The notes under the pieces: generated by a model | Told to the model about the DNA's origin: nothing | Database searches by the model: none | Seen by the model: only the letters and a program-made list of their open reading frames with translations | From: Akkermansiaceae bacterium UBA1315 | GTDB taxonomy: Bacteria; Verrucomicrobiota; Verrucomicrobiia; Verrucomicrobiales; Akkermansiaceae | Reading direction: 5' to 3' | NCBI GenBank assembly: GCA_002307065.1 | Contig: DBTN01000012.1 | Location: 68,381 to 132,380 of the forward strand | Length of the DNA: 64,000 bases | Made by a program: the position numbers and the translations under genes | Shown: positions 7,526 to 15,660 of the stretch, piece by piece | Position numbering within the stretch: the first letter of the stretch is position 1 | Layout: each line of letters opens with the position of its first letter

Positions 7526-9051
7526 GTTTCGGTAAGGAAATCTTCGCCACGTTTCAGCGCACAGCGAAGTTCGACCGGTCCGACGTCGGCGAGCTTGGTG
7601 CCCTCGACGGCTGGGACGATTTGAAAGGCCACACGAAAGCGTCCTTCGGGAAGTTTTTGAACGGCGATGCCTTGGATCTTGAGTTTTTCTCCAGCTTCTC
7701 CGAGTGCCTGAACCATGGCGGTTGGTGCTTCTTCATCCGGTTTTCCCAAAGCGCCGCCGGAAAATTCCACGGCGATCGTGCGTTGTTCCGGCTGCCAGTC
7801 ATGCAGGCCGGTACGGGTGGCGACGACGCGGCCGCCTGCCAGTGCCGGGTCTTCCGTCATGCTCCAATGTTGTTTGTAGGAAAATTCGATGCGATCGCCC
7901 GGTTGAGGTTTTTTCGCAGGTTCCCACATGGCGACCGCGTTGTCGGCGAGTTCATTGCTGGTAGGGATTTCCATCAGCATGACCCGGCCCGGACCCCAAT
8001 CGGACGTCGGCTCGATCCAAAGGGAAGGGCGCAGGTGATAGGCGGCTTCGCCATCTTCGTAGGCGCTGAACCGGCGGTCGCGCTGGAGCAGGCCGAAACC
8101 TTCGCATTTCTCCATTTCAAAAAAGCTGAATTCCAGACGACCGGTGTCGTTGGTGAGTGGGCGCCAGAGGCGTTCGCCCGTGCTGGTGCGGATTGCCAGT
8201 CCATCGGAGTCATGCACTTCCGGGCGGAAGTCGTCGAACCGGCGGCGGGAATTTTCACCAAACCAGAACATCGAGGACATCGGGGCGATGCCGAGGCGTT
8301 TGACTTCTTTGCGGGCGAAAAGGACCACGTCGACATTCACGATGGTGTCGTCTCCGGGCTCGATCCGGAACGAATAGGCACCGGAAAAGGAAGGTCCATC
8401 GAGCAATGCGTAGAAGATGGAGCTTTTATCGTTAGGTTCCGGCTTCTTCAGCCAGAATTCGCGGAACATCGGAAATTCTTCTTCGGCGCCATCGGCACCG
8501 GTATCGACGGCGATGCCTCGCGAGGAAATGCCGTAGCGTTGACCCTTGCCCAGAGCGCGCCAGTAGCTTGCGCCTTGGAAGACGGCGAGTTCGTCGAAAT
8601 AGTCAGGCGCATTCAGCGGAGCGTGAATCCGGAACCCTGCGAAGCCTCCATCCGAGGGAAGTTCTCCACGTTTTTTGATCAATGGGCCGTAGTTAAAGAA
8701 CGCTTCGGCAAGGCGGACTTTCTGGACGTGCGTGCCGGTGAACTCGTTCAGGATGACCGGTTCGCGAAAAAGGTAACCGGGATGGAAAAACATCGCGCGG
8801 AAGGGAAGCTTGTCCGCCGCCCACAGTGCCTGATCCGGATTGAAACGGATGTCGCGATACTGATCGTAGGTGAGATCTTTCATCCAAGCCGGCAGCGCGT
8901 CCTTATTCGGGGCGACGTAGGGTTTGTTGGCAAGATCTCTGGCGCGGCTTTCGATGGTTTGAAACGTAACTTCCTCCCGTTCCCAAGTTTGGGCGACGGT
9001 GAGGCTAGAGAGAGCGAAAAAAGCAGTTAGCAGAACGTTGTTCCCGGACAC
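7501..9051 (-). CDS. opgG: Periplasmic glucans biosynthesis protein G
   Basis: A 516-residue periplasmic protein with a signal peptide (LLTAFFALSSLTVAQ). The family signatures are clear: SRARDLANKPYVAP, DLTYDQYRDIRFNPDQALW, FRAMFFHPGYLF, RGIAVDTGADGAEEEFPMFREFWL, and APMSSMFWFGENS in the middle. OpgG acts on the glucan backbone made by OpgH, with a beta-sandwich pair joined by a linker; members act as beta-glucan-processing enzymes. It is the first gene of the operon, 77 bp downstream of a methyltransferase on the same strand. Confidence 0.95.
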   Translation of the reverse strand: MSGNNVLLTAFFALSSLTVAQTWEREEVTFQTIESRARDLANKPYVAPNKDALPAWMKDLTYDQYRDIRFNPDQALWAADKLPFRAMFFHPGYLFREPVILNEFTGTHVQKVRLAEAFFNYGPLIKKRGELPSDGGFAGFRIHAPLNAPDYFDELAVFQGASYWRALGKGQRYGISSRGIAVDTGADGAEEEFPMFREFWLKKPEPNDKSSIFYALLDGPSFSGAYSFRIEPGDDTIVNVDVVLFARKEVKRLGIAPMSSMFWFGENSRRRFDDFRPEVHDSDGLAIRTSTGERLWRPLTNDTGRLEFSFFEMEKCEGFGLLQRDRRFSAYEDGEAAYHLRPSLWIEPTSDWGPGRVMLMEIPTSNELADNAVAMWEPAKKPQPGDRIEFSYKQHWSMTEDPALAGGRVVATRTGLHDWQPEQRTIAVEFSGGALGKPDEEAPTAMVQALGEAGEKLKIQGIAVQKLPEGRFRVAFQIVPAVEGTKLADVGPVELRCALKRGEDFLTETWAYRITP

Positions 9052-9128
9052 AGCGAGCGTGATAAAGCCGGAATCCCCTCACCGTCAAGGAAGGCCTTGG
9101 ATATTTCTTTCATAAAATGACAACTTTT

Positions 9129-9905
9129 TTACGGAGGAGACATTTTTGTGTGAAAAGTGAGGATCCCATCGAAGTCCGCCGAGTCAGGATCTACAACCGG
9201 TTGTGACGGATCGAAGTCGGTAAAAGCGTTGGAAATCTGGAATCCGGCGAGTTCCAACATTCTCGAAATTTGCCGGTAAGAGTACCAATGCAAAGTTTGT
9301 TTCGACCGGTGTTGCCGCGACTCTTTTCCGGAAAGAAAATACCGGTGCTCCCGGTGCAGCAATTGACGTTTCATGTCCAGGCGGTGTCGCGATTCCAACT
9401 TCGCTTCTTGGCCGTCGGCGAGGGTCGCTTGGTGATCGGGATACCACTCGCCTTCGGGAAGGTCTCCTTCGATTTCCGCGAAAGGGACAAACAAGGTCAG
9501 ATAGAGCCCACCGCCGGGTTTGAGAAATTGTTGCCAGTGCCTCAATGTGGCCAAGGGATCGTCCGAAAGCTGCAAGGTGAAAGCCGGAACCAGCAGTGAG
9601 TCGTAGCGTTTGGCTGGGATCCAAGCGGACATGTCGCCTTTGTGCAGTTCCACGTTTAAGCCGTCTTCCTCCGCGCGAGCTCGGCAGAGATTCAACATGT
9701 CTTCCGACAGTTCCAGTCCTTCGACTTCCAAACCCGTTTGGATCAGGGGTAGGATCAATCGGCCCGAACCGCATCCGATCTCCAACGCACGGCCCGGGTG
9801 CTTTTTCAAAAATTCCGCCATCAACCGGATTTCGGAACCTTCGTCTTCGGCTGCCCAAAACGCGTCGTGAAGTTCGGCTTCGAGAGAAAGGTACGGCTGC
9901 GGCAT
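9129..9905 (-). CDS. Class I SAM-dependent methyltransferase
   Basis: A 258-residue protein. Motif I is ALEIGCGSGRLILPL, followed by the acidic motif II VEGLELSEDML, motif III LHKGDMSAW and a post-motif LKPGGGLYLTLFVPF. The fold is that of small-molecule methyltransferases (Methyltransf_11/25); the substrate cannot be assigned. The reading frame stays open upstream to 10286, but that part overlaps the divergent alkyltransferase gene, so the ATG at 9905 is taken as the start. It lies upstream of opgG on the same strand and may share its transcript. Confidence 0.85.
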   Translation of the reverse strand: MPQPYLSLEAELHDAFWAAEDEGSEIRLMAEFLKKHPGRALEIGCGSGRLILPLIQTGLEVEGLELSEDMLNLCRARAEEDGLNVELHKGDMSAWIPAKRYDSLLVPAFTLQLSDDPLATLRHWQQFLKPGGGLYLTLFVPFAEIEGDLPEGEWYPDHQATLADGQEAKLESRHRLDMKRQLLHREHRYFLSGKESRQHRSKQTLHWYSYRQISRMLELAGFQISNAFTDFDPSQPVVDPDSADFDGILTFHTKMSPP

Positions 9906-10023
9906 GGGAGAGTGATGCCCGATTCCTCGGAAATGACCAGCCTCCACGCGTCGGAATGATTCTTCCGTGACAGAATTTGGCGACGGCGATTTTTGGGCTG
10001 TCGTTTTCCCGGTTTTCGCTAGA

Positions 10024-10533
10024 ATGAGGGAAATGAAAACCGTCGTTTTGCCTGAGACCTTCGCATCCAAGTCATTTGCGTCCCCCATCGGTCTGCTGAA
10101 ACTGGTGGCGAGCGATGACGGGTTAGTCGCGGTTTTGTGGGAAAACGATGATCCGAAGCGCGTGTTGATCGGCGAACCGGTCGAGCGGGCCGAGCATCCG
10201 ATTTTGCGCGAAGCTGAGCGGCAATTGAACGAATATTTCGCCGGGAACCTCACGAAATTTTCCCTGCCGCTCGATTTCAGAGGCACGGATTTCCAGAAAA
10301 AAGTTTGGCAGGCTCTGGTGACGATTCCTTTCGGCGAAACCCGCAGCTACGCCCAAATTGCCAGCCAAGTCGGGAGTCCCAAAGCGGTTCGGGCAGTCGG
10401 TGCGGCAAATGGTAAAAACCCGATTTCCATCGTCGCGCCGTGCCACCGGGTGATCGGCACGAATGGAAAGTTGACCGGTTTCGCGGGTGGTCTTGAAACA
10501 AAGGCGTTTCTGTTAGGAATTGAGCGCGATTGA
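10024..10533 (+). CDS. ogt: Methylated-DNA--[protein]-cysteine S-methyltransferase
   Basis: A ~169-residue suicide DNA-repair protein that removes O6-alkyl groups from guanine. The acceptor motif IVAPCHRVIG is intact, preceded by TDFQKKVWQALVTIPFGETRSYAQIA and the arginine-finger helix KAVRAVGAANGKNP; GFAGGLETKAFLL follows. There are two nearby starts, ATG 10024 and ATG 10033, neither with a good ribosome-binding site. The stop lies about 70 bp before the likely trpE start. Confidence 0.93.
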   Translation: MREMKTVVLPETFASKSFASPIGLLKLVASDDGLVAVLWENDDPKRVLIGEPVERAEHPILREAERQLNEYFAGNLTKFSLPLDFRGTDFQKKVWQALVTIPFGETRSYAQIASQVGSPKAVRAVGAANGKNPISIVAPCHRVIGTNGKLTGFAGGLETKAFLLGIERD

Positions 10534-10604
10534 GCGGCGCCGCTGATTTTTTCTCAAGGTTGCGGCTTGCTCTGGGGAAACCGGTAGAGCAGTTTTGCGG
10601 CGTT

Positions 10605-12110
10605 GTGAGTTCCATACCGGTTGAGCCATCTTTGGAAGTCTTCGTCGGGCTGGCGAAGCAGGGCAATGTTGTGCCTGTTTACACCCAGCTCGCCGCGGAC
10701 TTTGAGACCCCACTTTCCGCCTATTTAAAGCTGCGGGACGGTCGTCATTCGTTTTTGTTGGAGAGTGCCGAGAGCACGGAAAAAGGCGGCCGTTGGTCAA
10801 TCGTTGGCAGTGGCCCTCGGGCGATTTTTGAAGCTCGTGGAAAAGAAATCACCATCCGGGAAGGTTCGAAATCCCGCAGTTTCACCGCCGAGGACGATGT
10901 GCTTGCGGCGCTAGAGCGGGAAATGGCGGCTTACCAACCGGTCATTCACGGGGCGATCCCTCCGTTTTCCGGCGGGATGGTGGGTTATCTTTCCTATGAC
11001 GCGGTTCGGCAATTCGAGCCGACGCTTGGCTTGCCGCCGCCGGACCCGCTCGGAATTCCGGACGCGATGTTCATGCTGGCGGATACGTTGCTGGTGTTCG
11101 ACCACCGGTTGCGCCGATTGCAGGTGATCGCCAATGCGTTTCTCGATGAATCGTCGTCGCCCGAAGAAGCCTACGCGGCGGCGCGCGGACGGATTGCGTC
11201 CATCGTGGAAATCCTGAACCGGCCTTTCCATGTTCCGGCTTTGAATGGGTTGATCGACATCGAACCGGTTGCTGCGAAAAGCAATACCACGCAGGACGAA
11301 TACGAAGCGATGGTCCGTGAAGGAAAGGAATTCATCAAAGCGGGCGACATTTTTCAATTCGTGCCGAGCCAACGTTTTGAAACGGATTTCGACCGCCCAC
11401 CGGTTGATCTCTATCGAGCGCTGAGATATGTCAATCCGTCGCCTTATATGTTTATTTTAGAACTGGGTGATTTCGCATTGGTCGGAAGTTCGCCGGAAGT
11501 TCATGTGCGTTCGGTGGAAGGTCGGATCGATATTCGCCCGATCGCTGGAACGCGCTGGAGGGGAAAAACGCCGGAGGAAGACGATGCGCTCGCCGCCGAG
11601 CTTTTGGCCGATCCGAAAGAACGTGCGGAGCATTTGATGCTGGTCGATCTGGCGAGAAATGACGTCGGCCGCATCGCCAAACACGGCGCGGTAAAATTGG
11701 ATGATTTCATGATTATCGAGCGTTACAGTGATGTCATGCACATCGTCTCCAACGTAACCGGTGAACTCGATCCGACGCACAGCGCTTACGATGTGCTCCG
11801 CGCGACATTTCCTGCCGGAACCGTCAGCGGTGCGCCTAAAATCCGGGCGATGCAAATCATCAACTCGCTTGAAAAAAGCAAACGCTGCGCCTATGCCGGA
11901 GCGGTCGGATATTTCGGTTTTGATGGTTCGCACGATTCCTGCATCACCTTGCGCACTTGCCTGATCAAAGGCGGCAAAGCCTACGTGCAAGCCGGCGGAG
12001 GCGTGGTCGCCGACTCAGATCCGACCTCTGAATATGTCGAAACGGTCAATAAAGCAAAAGCCGTGCTCCGTGCGATCTCGCTTGCCAAAACCTTGGGGTC
12101 AGACGGTTGA
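10605..12110 (+). CDS. trpE: Anthranilate synthase component I
   Basis: Makes anthranilate from chorismate with ammonia supplied by TrpG, the first step of tryptophan synthesis. The N-terminal part has NVVPVYTQLAADFETPLSAYLKL and FLLES, the feedback-binding region; the C-terminal chorismate-binding domain has ADPKERAEHLMLVDLARNDVGRI, TFPAGTVSGAPKIRAM and QAGGGVVADSDP. The start is uncertain: no ATG lies near the conserved region. GTG 10605 is used here; TTG 10632 is possible, and a TTG at 10530 would overlap the alkyltransferase stop but adds ~25 residues with no family likeness. trpG follows 44 bp on. Confidence 0.93.
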   Translation: MSSIPVEPSLEVFVGLAKQGNVVPVYTQLAADFETPLSAYLKLRDGRHSFLLESAESTEKGGRWSIVGSGPRAIFEARGKEITIREGSKSRSFTAEDDVLAALEREMAAYQPVIHGAIPPFSGGMVGYLSYDAVRQFEPTLGLPPPDPLGIPDAMFMLADTLLVFDHRLRRLQVIANAFLDESSSPEEAYAAARGRIASIVEILNRPFHVPALNGLIDIEPVAAKSNTTQDEYEAMVREGKEFIKAGDIFQFVPSQRFETDFDRPPVDLYRALRYVNPSPYMFILELGDFALVGSSPEVHVRSVEGRIDIRPIAGTRWRGKTPEEDDALAAELLADPKERAEHLMLVDLARNDVGRIAKHGAVKLDDFMIIERYSDVMHIVSNVTGELDPTHSAYDVLRATFPAGTVSGAPKIRAMQIINSLEKSKRCAYAGAVGYFGFDGSHDSCITLRTCLIKGGKAYVQAGGGVVADSDPTSEYVETVNKAKAVLRAISLAKTLGSDG

Positions 12111-12123
12111 GGTTCACTCTGCC

Positions 12124-12151
12124 CATGACTCATGACCCATGACCTTTGACT
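12124..12151. repeat. 7-bp tandem repeat, four units, upstream of trpG
   Basis: Four consecutive heptamers lie between trpE and trpG: two exact CATGACC copies, one CATGACT and one TTTGACT. The array ends three bases before the trpG ATG, so it replaces a normal ribosome-binding region. Other 7-bp arrays with different units occur in the moxR operon of this window. Confidence 0.75.
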
Positions 12152-12154
12152 AGT

Positions 12155-12718
12155 ATGCTTCTGATTTTAGATAACTACGACTCCTTCACCTACAACCTTG
12201 TTCAATACTTTGGCGAGCTCGGTGCGGAGATGAAAATTTTTCGGAATGATGTGCTGACGGTGGACGAGGTGAAAGCGATGAATCCCGAGCGGATCTGCAT
12301 TTCACCGGGTCCCTGCACGCCTACCGAAGCTGGAATTTCCTGTGACGTGATTCGCGAAATGGGGGCGACGACTCCCATCCTTGGCGTCTGCCTCGGTCAT
12401 CAAGCGATCGGCCAGGTTTATGGCGGAGACGTCGTCCGGGCCGACCGGTTGATGCATGGCAAAACCTCGCCGATCTTTCATGAAGGGAAAAGTGTTTTCG
12501 CGGGAATGCCGAGCCCGTTCGAAGCGACACGGTATCATTCCTTGATCGTCAAACGCGAGACGCTTCCAGACTGCCTTGAGATCACCGCTTGGACCGAAGA
12601 GGGCGAAATCATGGGCCTCAAGCATAAGGAGCTGCGCGTCCACGGTGTTCAATTTCATCCCGAATCCATCCTTACCCAGGACGGAAAGCGCATGTTGGAA
12701 AATTTCCTGAAACTCTGA
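12155..12718 (+). CDS. trpG: Anthranilate synthase component II (glutamine amidotransferase)
   Basis: A 187-residue class I glutamine amidotransferase that feeds ammonia to TrpE. It starts MLLILDNYDSFTYNLVQY, has the oxyanion region ISPGPCTP, the nucleophile in GVCLGHQAIG and the His-Glu pair in VHGVQFHPES. The ATG at 12155 matches the family; an in-frame TTG nine bases earlier is unlikely. Such proteins often also serve PabB in folate synthesis; no pabB is seen here. Confidence 0.95.
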   Translation: MLLILDNYDSFTYNLVQYFGELGAEMKIFRNDVLTVDEVKAMNPERICISPGPCTPTEAGISCDVIREMGATTPILGVCLGHQAIGQVYGGDVVRADRLMHGKTSPIFHEGKSVFAGMPSPFEATRYHSLIVKRETLPDCLEITAWTEEGEIMGLKHKELRVHGVQFHPESILTQDGKRMLENFLKL

Positions 12719-12738
12719 ACCGGTTCTCGCAGAAGAGT

Positions 12739-12854
12739 TGGGATTCAAACGAAACGCCGAGACGCTGAGTTCGCAGAGGAAGCTAGGAGTTTTTCTTTTT
12801 CAACTCCGCGAACCCCTCCGCGATCTTTTTAACTCTGCGTTTCGTTTCAACCCA
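12739..12854. repeat. Inverted-repeat hairpin element between trpG and the argA-like gene
   Basis: The arms 12739-12757 and 12837-12854 are inverted copies: both start or end with TGGG, differ in the next 3-4 bases, then match over AAACGAAACGC. The interior continues the symmetry more loosely (GAGTTCGC against GCGAAC). The sequence GACGCTGAGTTCGCAGAG inside resembles dispersed 'GACGCAGAG' hairpin repeats found in many bacterial genomes. Twelve bases at 12857-12868 also match the arm of the 4489-4725 element. The whole 183-bp gap has no gene. Confidence 0.55.
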
Positions 12855-12901
12855 TCATTCCTTAGCCCTTGCGAGCTGCGCGGGGTCTGCTAGGAAAAGC
12901 C

Positions 12902-13984
12902 GTGGCCCAACAAAGTGACGTCCGCGAGGTTCTGCAATATATTCCCCAATTTCGTGGGAAGATCTTTTTCGTACTCATCGAGGCCGGACTTTTGCCGGAA
13001 CCCGCGATCGCGGAAACGCTTTTGGATCTGGCGGTTTTGGAAGACCTGGGGGTGAAGTTGGTCCTCGGTGTTCTGGGTGGCGACTTGAAGGATCTCTACG
13101 ATTGGACCCTCGAATGCGAAATCATGGCCGCGCGAGTTTCGCGGCCGATCACCGATCCCTTGGCGGTTCGTGAAACGCTGGATATTCTCGCTCGCGGCCA
13201 GTCGGCGGTGATCGATGCTTCGGCGACCGGTCCGCTGGATATTCCGGTGGTCGATTTTGCCCGCGGCATCGGCGTGGCGAAAATCATCACCTTGCTGGAA
13301 GAAGCGATCTTGATCAATGGCGCGCCGGCCCATGCGATTCGGGCAGCCGACGCGATTTCACTCACCGAAAAAACCGATGGGCCGGGGGCGGAATTGCTGC
13401 GTGCCGCCGCCGAGGCGTGTCATCGCGGAATCCCCCGGGTCCACGTTTTGAATGGTCGGCGCCAAGGCGTCCTCGTCGATGAATTGTTCTCAAACGAAGG
13501 GGTCGGGACGATGGTTCACGCCGACAGCTACCGGTTGATCCGGGAATTGCGTGAAGAAGATATTCCGGAGCTGTTAGGAATGATCGGTCGCTCGGTGCGC
13601 CGGACGAAATTGGTCGCACGGAATTACGAAGATATCCTTTCGAAGATCGAAGACTACCGCGTCATGGCGATCGACGACAACGTGGTCGGCTGTGTGGCGC
13701 TTCACGGATATCCGGAGGAGGCGTGCGCGGAGATCGCTTGTCTTTATGTGAAGCAATCGCACGAAGGGCACGGCTACGGCATCGAACTGGTCCGCCATGC
13801 GGAAAAGATCGCCAAGGAACGCGGGATTCCGCGGGTTTTCGCACTGACCAATCGGGCGGCGGATTTCTTTTCCACTCGCCTGGGATATCGGGCCGCGACG
13901 GTCGAGGATTTGCCAAAAAAACGCCGTGAACAATTCGAAGCGAGCGGACGTGACTCTCAGGTTTTTTCGTTTAACTTGGAGTGA
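12902..13984 (+). CDS. argA: Amino-acid N-acetyltransferase (N-acetylglutamate synthase, ArgA-like)
   Basis: A ~360-residue fusion of an amino-acid-kinase fold (residues ~1-215: SDVREVLQYIPQFRGKIFFV, then GVLVDELFSNEGVGTMV at its end) and a GNAT acetyltransferase (~215-360: IACLYVKQSHEGHGYGIELV is the acetyl-CoA loop). This is the ArgA architecture, which acetylates glutamate to start arginine synthesis; the kinase fold is regulatory. GTG 12902 is chosen because AGGAAAAG lies just before it; an upstream TTG at 12869 falls in the repeat-derived gap. The glycine-rich loop of the kinase fold is degenerate (IEAGLLPE), as in other ArgA proteins. Confidence 0.82.
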   Translation: MAQQSDVREVLQYIPQFRGKIFFVLIEAGLLPEPAIAETLLDLAVLEDLGVKLVLGVLGGDLKDLYDWTLECEIMAARVSRPITDPLAVRETLDILARGQSAVIDASATGPLDIPVVDFARGIGVAKIITLLEEAILINGAPAHAIRAADAISLTEKTDGPGAELLRAAAEACHRGIPRVHVLNGRRQGVLVDELFSNEGVGTMVHADSYRLIRELREEDIPELLGMIGRSVRRTKLVARNYEDILSKIEDYRVMAIDDNVVGCVALHGYPEEACAEIACLYVKQSHEGHGYGIELVRHAEKIAKERGIPRVFALTNRAADFFSTRLGYRAATVEDLPKKRREQFEASGRDSQVFSFNLE

Positions 13985-14018
13985 TTGGGAAACCCATTCT
14001 CCCTGATCAAACGAACCC

Positions 14019-15419
14019 ATGAAACTGAAATTTTGCGGTGCCGCAGGCACGACGACCGGTTCCCAGCATTTGCTGGAGGTGAACGGAAAACGGATTTTGT
14101 TAGACTGCGGGCTTTACCAAGGCTCGCGGAAGGATGCCTATGACGTGAACTGCTGTTTCCCGCATTTTGATCCGAAGACGATTGATCTGGTGATCCTCTC
14201 GCACGCGCACATCGATCACAGCGGGAATCTGCCAAATCTGACCAGCAAGGGTTTCAGCGGAAATATTTACGCGACCCATGCAACGCGCGATCTTTGCCAG
14301 ATCATGCTCGCGGATTCGGCGCGGATCCAAGAAGGGGATATCGATTGGCTGAACAAACACCGGCTGCGCCAAGGTTTGGAAACCGTCGGTCCGCTTTATT
14401 CGGAGCAGGAAGCAGAGCGTTGTTTGCGTCAGTTCGTCACGCTCGGTTATGATCGGCCGATGGGGATCAGCGAGGGGGTCACGCTGACGTTTGTCGATGC
14501 CGGCCATATTTTGGGCAGCGCGCAGGTGTTGTTAGAAGTGGATGACCACCATGACGGCCAGAAGAAGCGTTTCCTTTTTTCCGGAGACGTCGGGCGAGGT
14601 GATAACGAGGTCCTGCGGGATCCGGTGGCGGTGAAAGACGTGGATTTCCTGTTGATGGAAAGCACTTACGGGGGTCGTGAGCACGAAGCCCCGCCCGGGA
14701 CGAGCGGTTATTTCGCCGAGGTGATCCGGCAAGCGGTGAAACGTGGCGGGAAGATTTTGATTCCAGCCTTCGCGGTGGAACGGACGCAGGAGATTCTTTT
14801 TGTGCTCAATGAGCTTTTCAAAAATAACGAGATCCCGCAGCTACCGGTTTACGTCGACAGCCCGCTCGCGGTGAGTGCGACGGAGATTTACCGATTGCAT
14901 CCCGACTCGTTCAACGAGGACGTTTACGAGGCGCTTTTTGAAAAAGATAACCCGTTTGGATTCGAAAATCTCACGCTCATCCGGTCCGTCAAAGGCTCGA
15001 AGTCGCTCAATGAGATCGATGGAACCTGCATCATCATTTCCGCGTCGGGCATGTGCGAAGCCGGGCGGATTTTGCATCATTTGAAAAACAACATCGCCGA
15101 CCCGCGCACGACCGTTCTCTTCGTCGGATACTGCGCGGAAAATACCTTGGGCCGCCGGATTCGTGACGGCGCGCCGGAGGTTCCGATTTTAGGCGGTCGT
15201 TATAAAGTTCGAGCACGGATTGAAGCGGTGGATTCCTTTTCCGGCCATGCGGATCATTCCGAGCTTCTCGATTATTTTGATCGAATCAGCGGGCCGAAAA
15301 AGCAGGTTTGGCTTGTTCATGGTGATCCGGTTCCGGCAAGTTCGCTGCATGCCGCTTTGGCATCAAAACATACCGGTTCGGTGGAGATCGCCGTTCTGGG
15401 TCAAGAGGTAGAGTTTTAA
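14019..15419 (+). CDS. Metallo-beta-lactamase-fold RNA-processing exonuclease, beta-CASP type
   Basis: A 466-residue protein with the zinc site SHAHIDHSG (residues 61-69), the third metal motif DAGHILGSAQ, and SGDVGR. The beta-CASP part has ESTYGGREH, IPAFAVERTQE, VYVDSPLAVSATEIY, SGMCEAGRILHHL and the last motif FSGHADHSEL. This is the YSH1/CPSF-like group of bacterial beta-CASP nucleases, distinct from RNase J. It starts 34 bp after the argA-like gene and ends four bases before the acyl carrier protein gene, so they are probably co-transcribed. Confidence 0.9.
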   Translation: MKLKFCGAAGTTTGSQHLLEVNGKRILLDCGLYQGSRKDAYDVNCCFPHFDPKTIDLVILSHAHIDHSGNLPNLTSKGFSGNIYATHATRDLCQIMLADSARIQEGDIDWLNKHRLRQGLETVGPLYSEQEAERCLRQFVTLGYDRPMGISEGVTLTFVDAGHILGSAQVLLEVDDHHDGQKKRFLFSGDVGRGDNEVLRDPVAVKDVDFLLMESTYGGREHEAPPGTSGYFAEVIRQAVKRGGKILIPAFAVERTQEILFVLNELFKNNEIPQLPVYVDSPLAVSATEIYRLHPDSFNEDVYEALFEKDNPFGFENLTLIRSVKGSKSLNEIDGTCIIISASGMCEAGRILHHLKNNIADPRTTVLFVGYCAENTLGRRIRDGAPEVPILGGRYKVRARIEAVDSFSGHADHSELLDYFDRISGPKKQVWLVHGDPVPASSLHAALASKHTGSVEIAVLGQEVEF

Positions 15420-15423
15420 ATTT

Positions 15424-15660
15424 ATGGAACCAGCGGAGATTATTGATTTTTTAGACGACGAAGGAATTTTGGAATTGGATGTCCATTTCCCGGACGATGG
15501 CGATTTGTTCGCGGCCGGGTTGGATTCGATGGCGGTGATGCAGTTGGTTGTCGCGGTTGAAGAAAAATACGGAGCGATTCTCGAACCGGCGGATCTGACG
15601 AAGGAAAACCTGTCCACTCCCCAAAAGCTGATGGAGTTGATTGAATTGAAGTTAAAATGA
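15424..15660 (+). CDS. Acyl carrier protein (orphan)
   Basis: A 78-residue phosphopantetheine-binding domain. The attachment serine is in AAGLDSMAVMQLV (Ser35), followed by VEEKYGAILEP and a typical last helix TPQKLMELIELKLK. It differs from fatty-acid AcpP (usually TDLGADSLD), which suggests a specialised carrier. It shares an ATGA overlap with the FAD oxidoreductase downstream. No ketosynthase, adenylation domain or phosphopantetheinyl transferase is seen nearby, so its acyl substrate is unknown. Confidence 0.88.
   Translation: MEPAEIIDFLDDEGILELDVHFPDDGDLFAAGLDSMAVMQLVVAVEEKYGAILEPADLTKENLSTPQKLMELIELKLK

Noticed and set aside
9906..10286. N-terminal extension of the methyltransferase at 9129-9905
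   Set aside because: It overlaps the divergent alkyltransferase gene and encodes basic, low-complexity sequence, not a methyltransferase part.
10530..10604. TTG start for trpE overlapping the alkyltransferase stop
   Set aside because: The extra ~25 residues do not match TrpE proteins; a start near GTG 10605 fits better.
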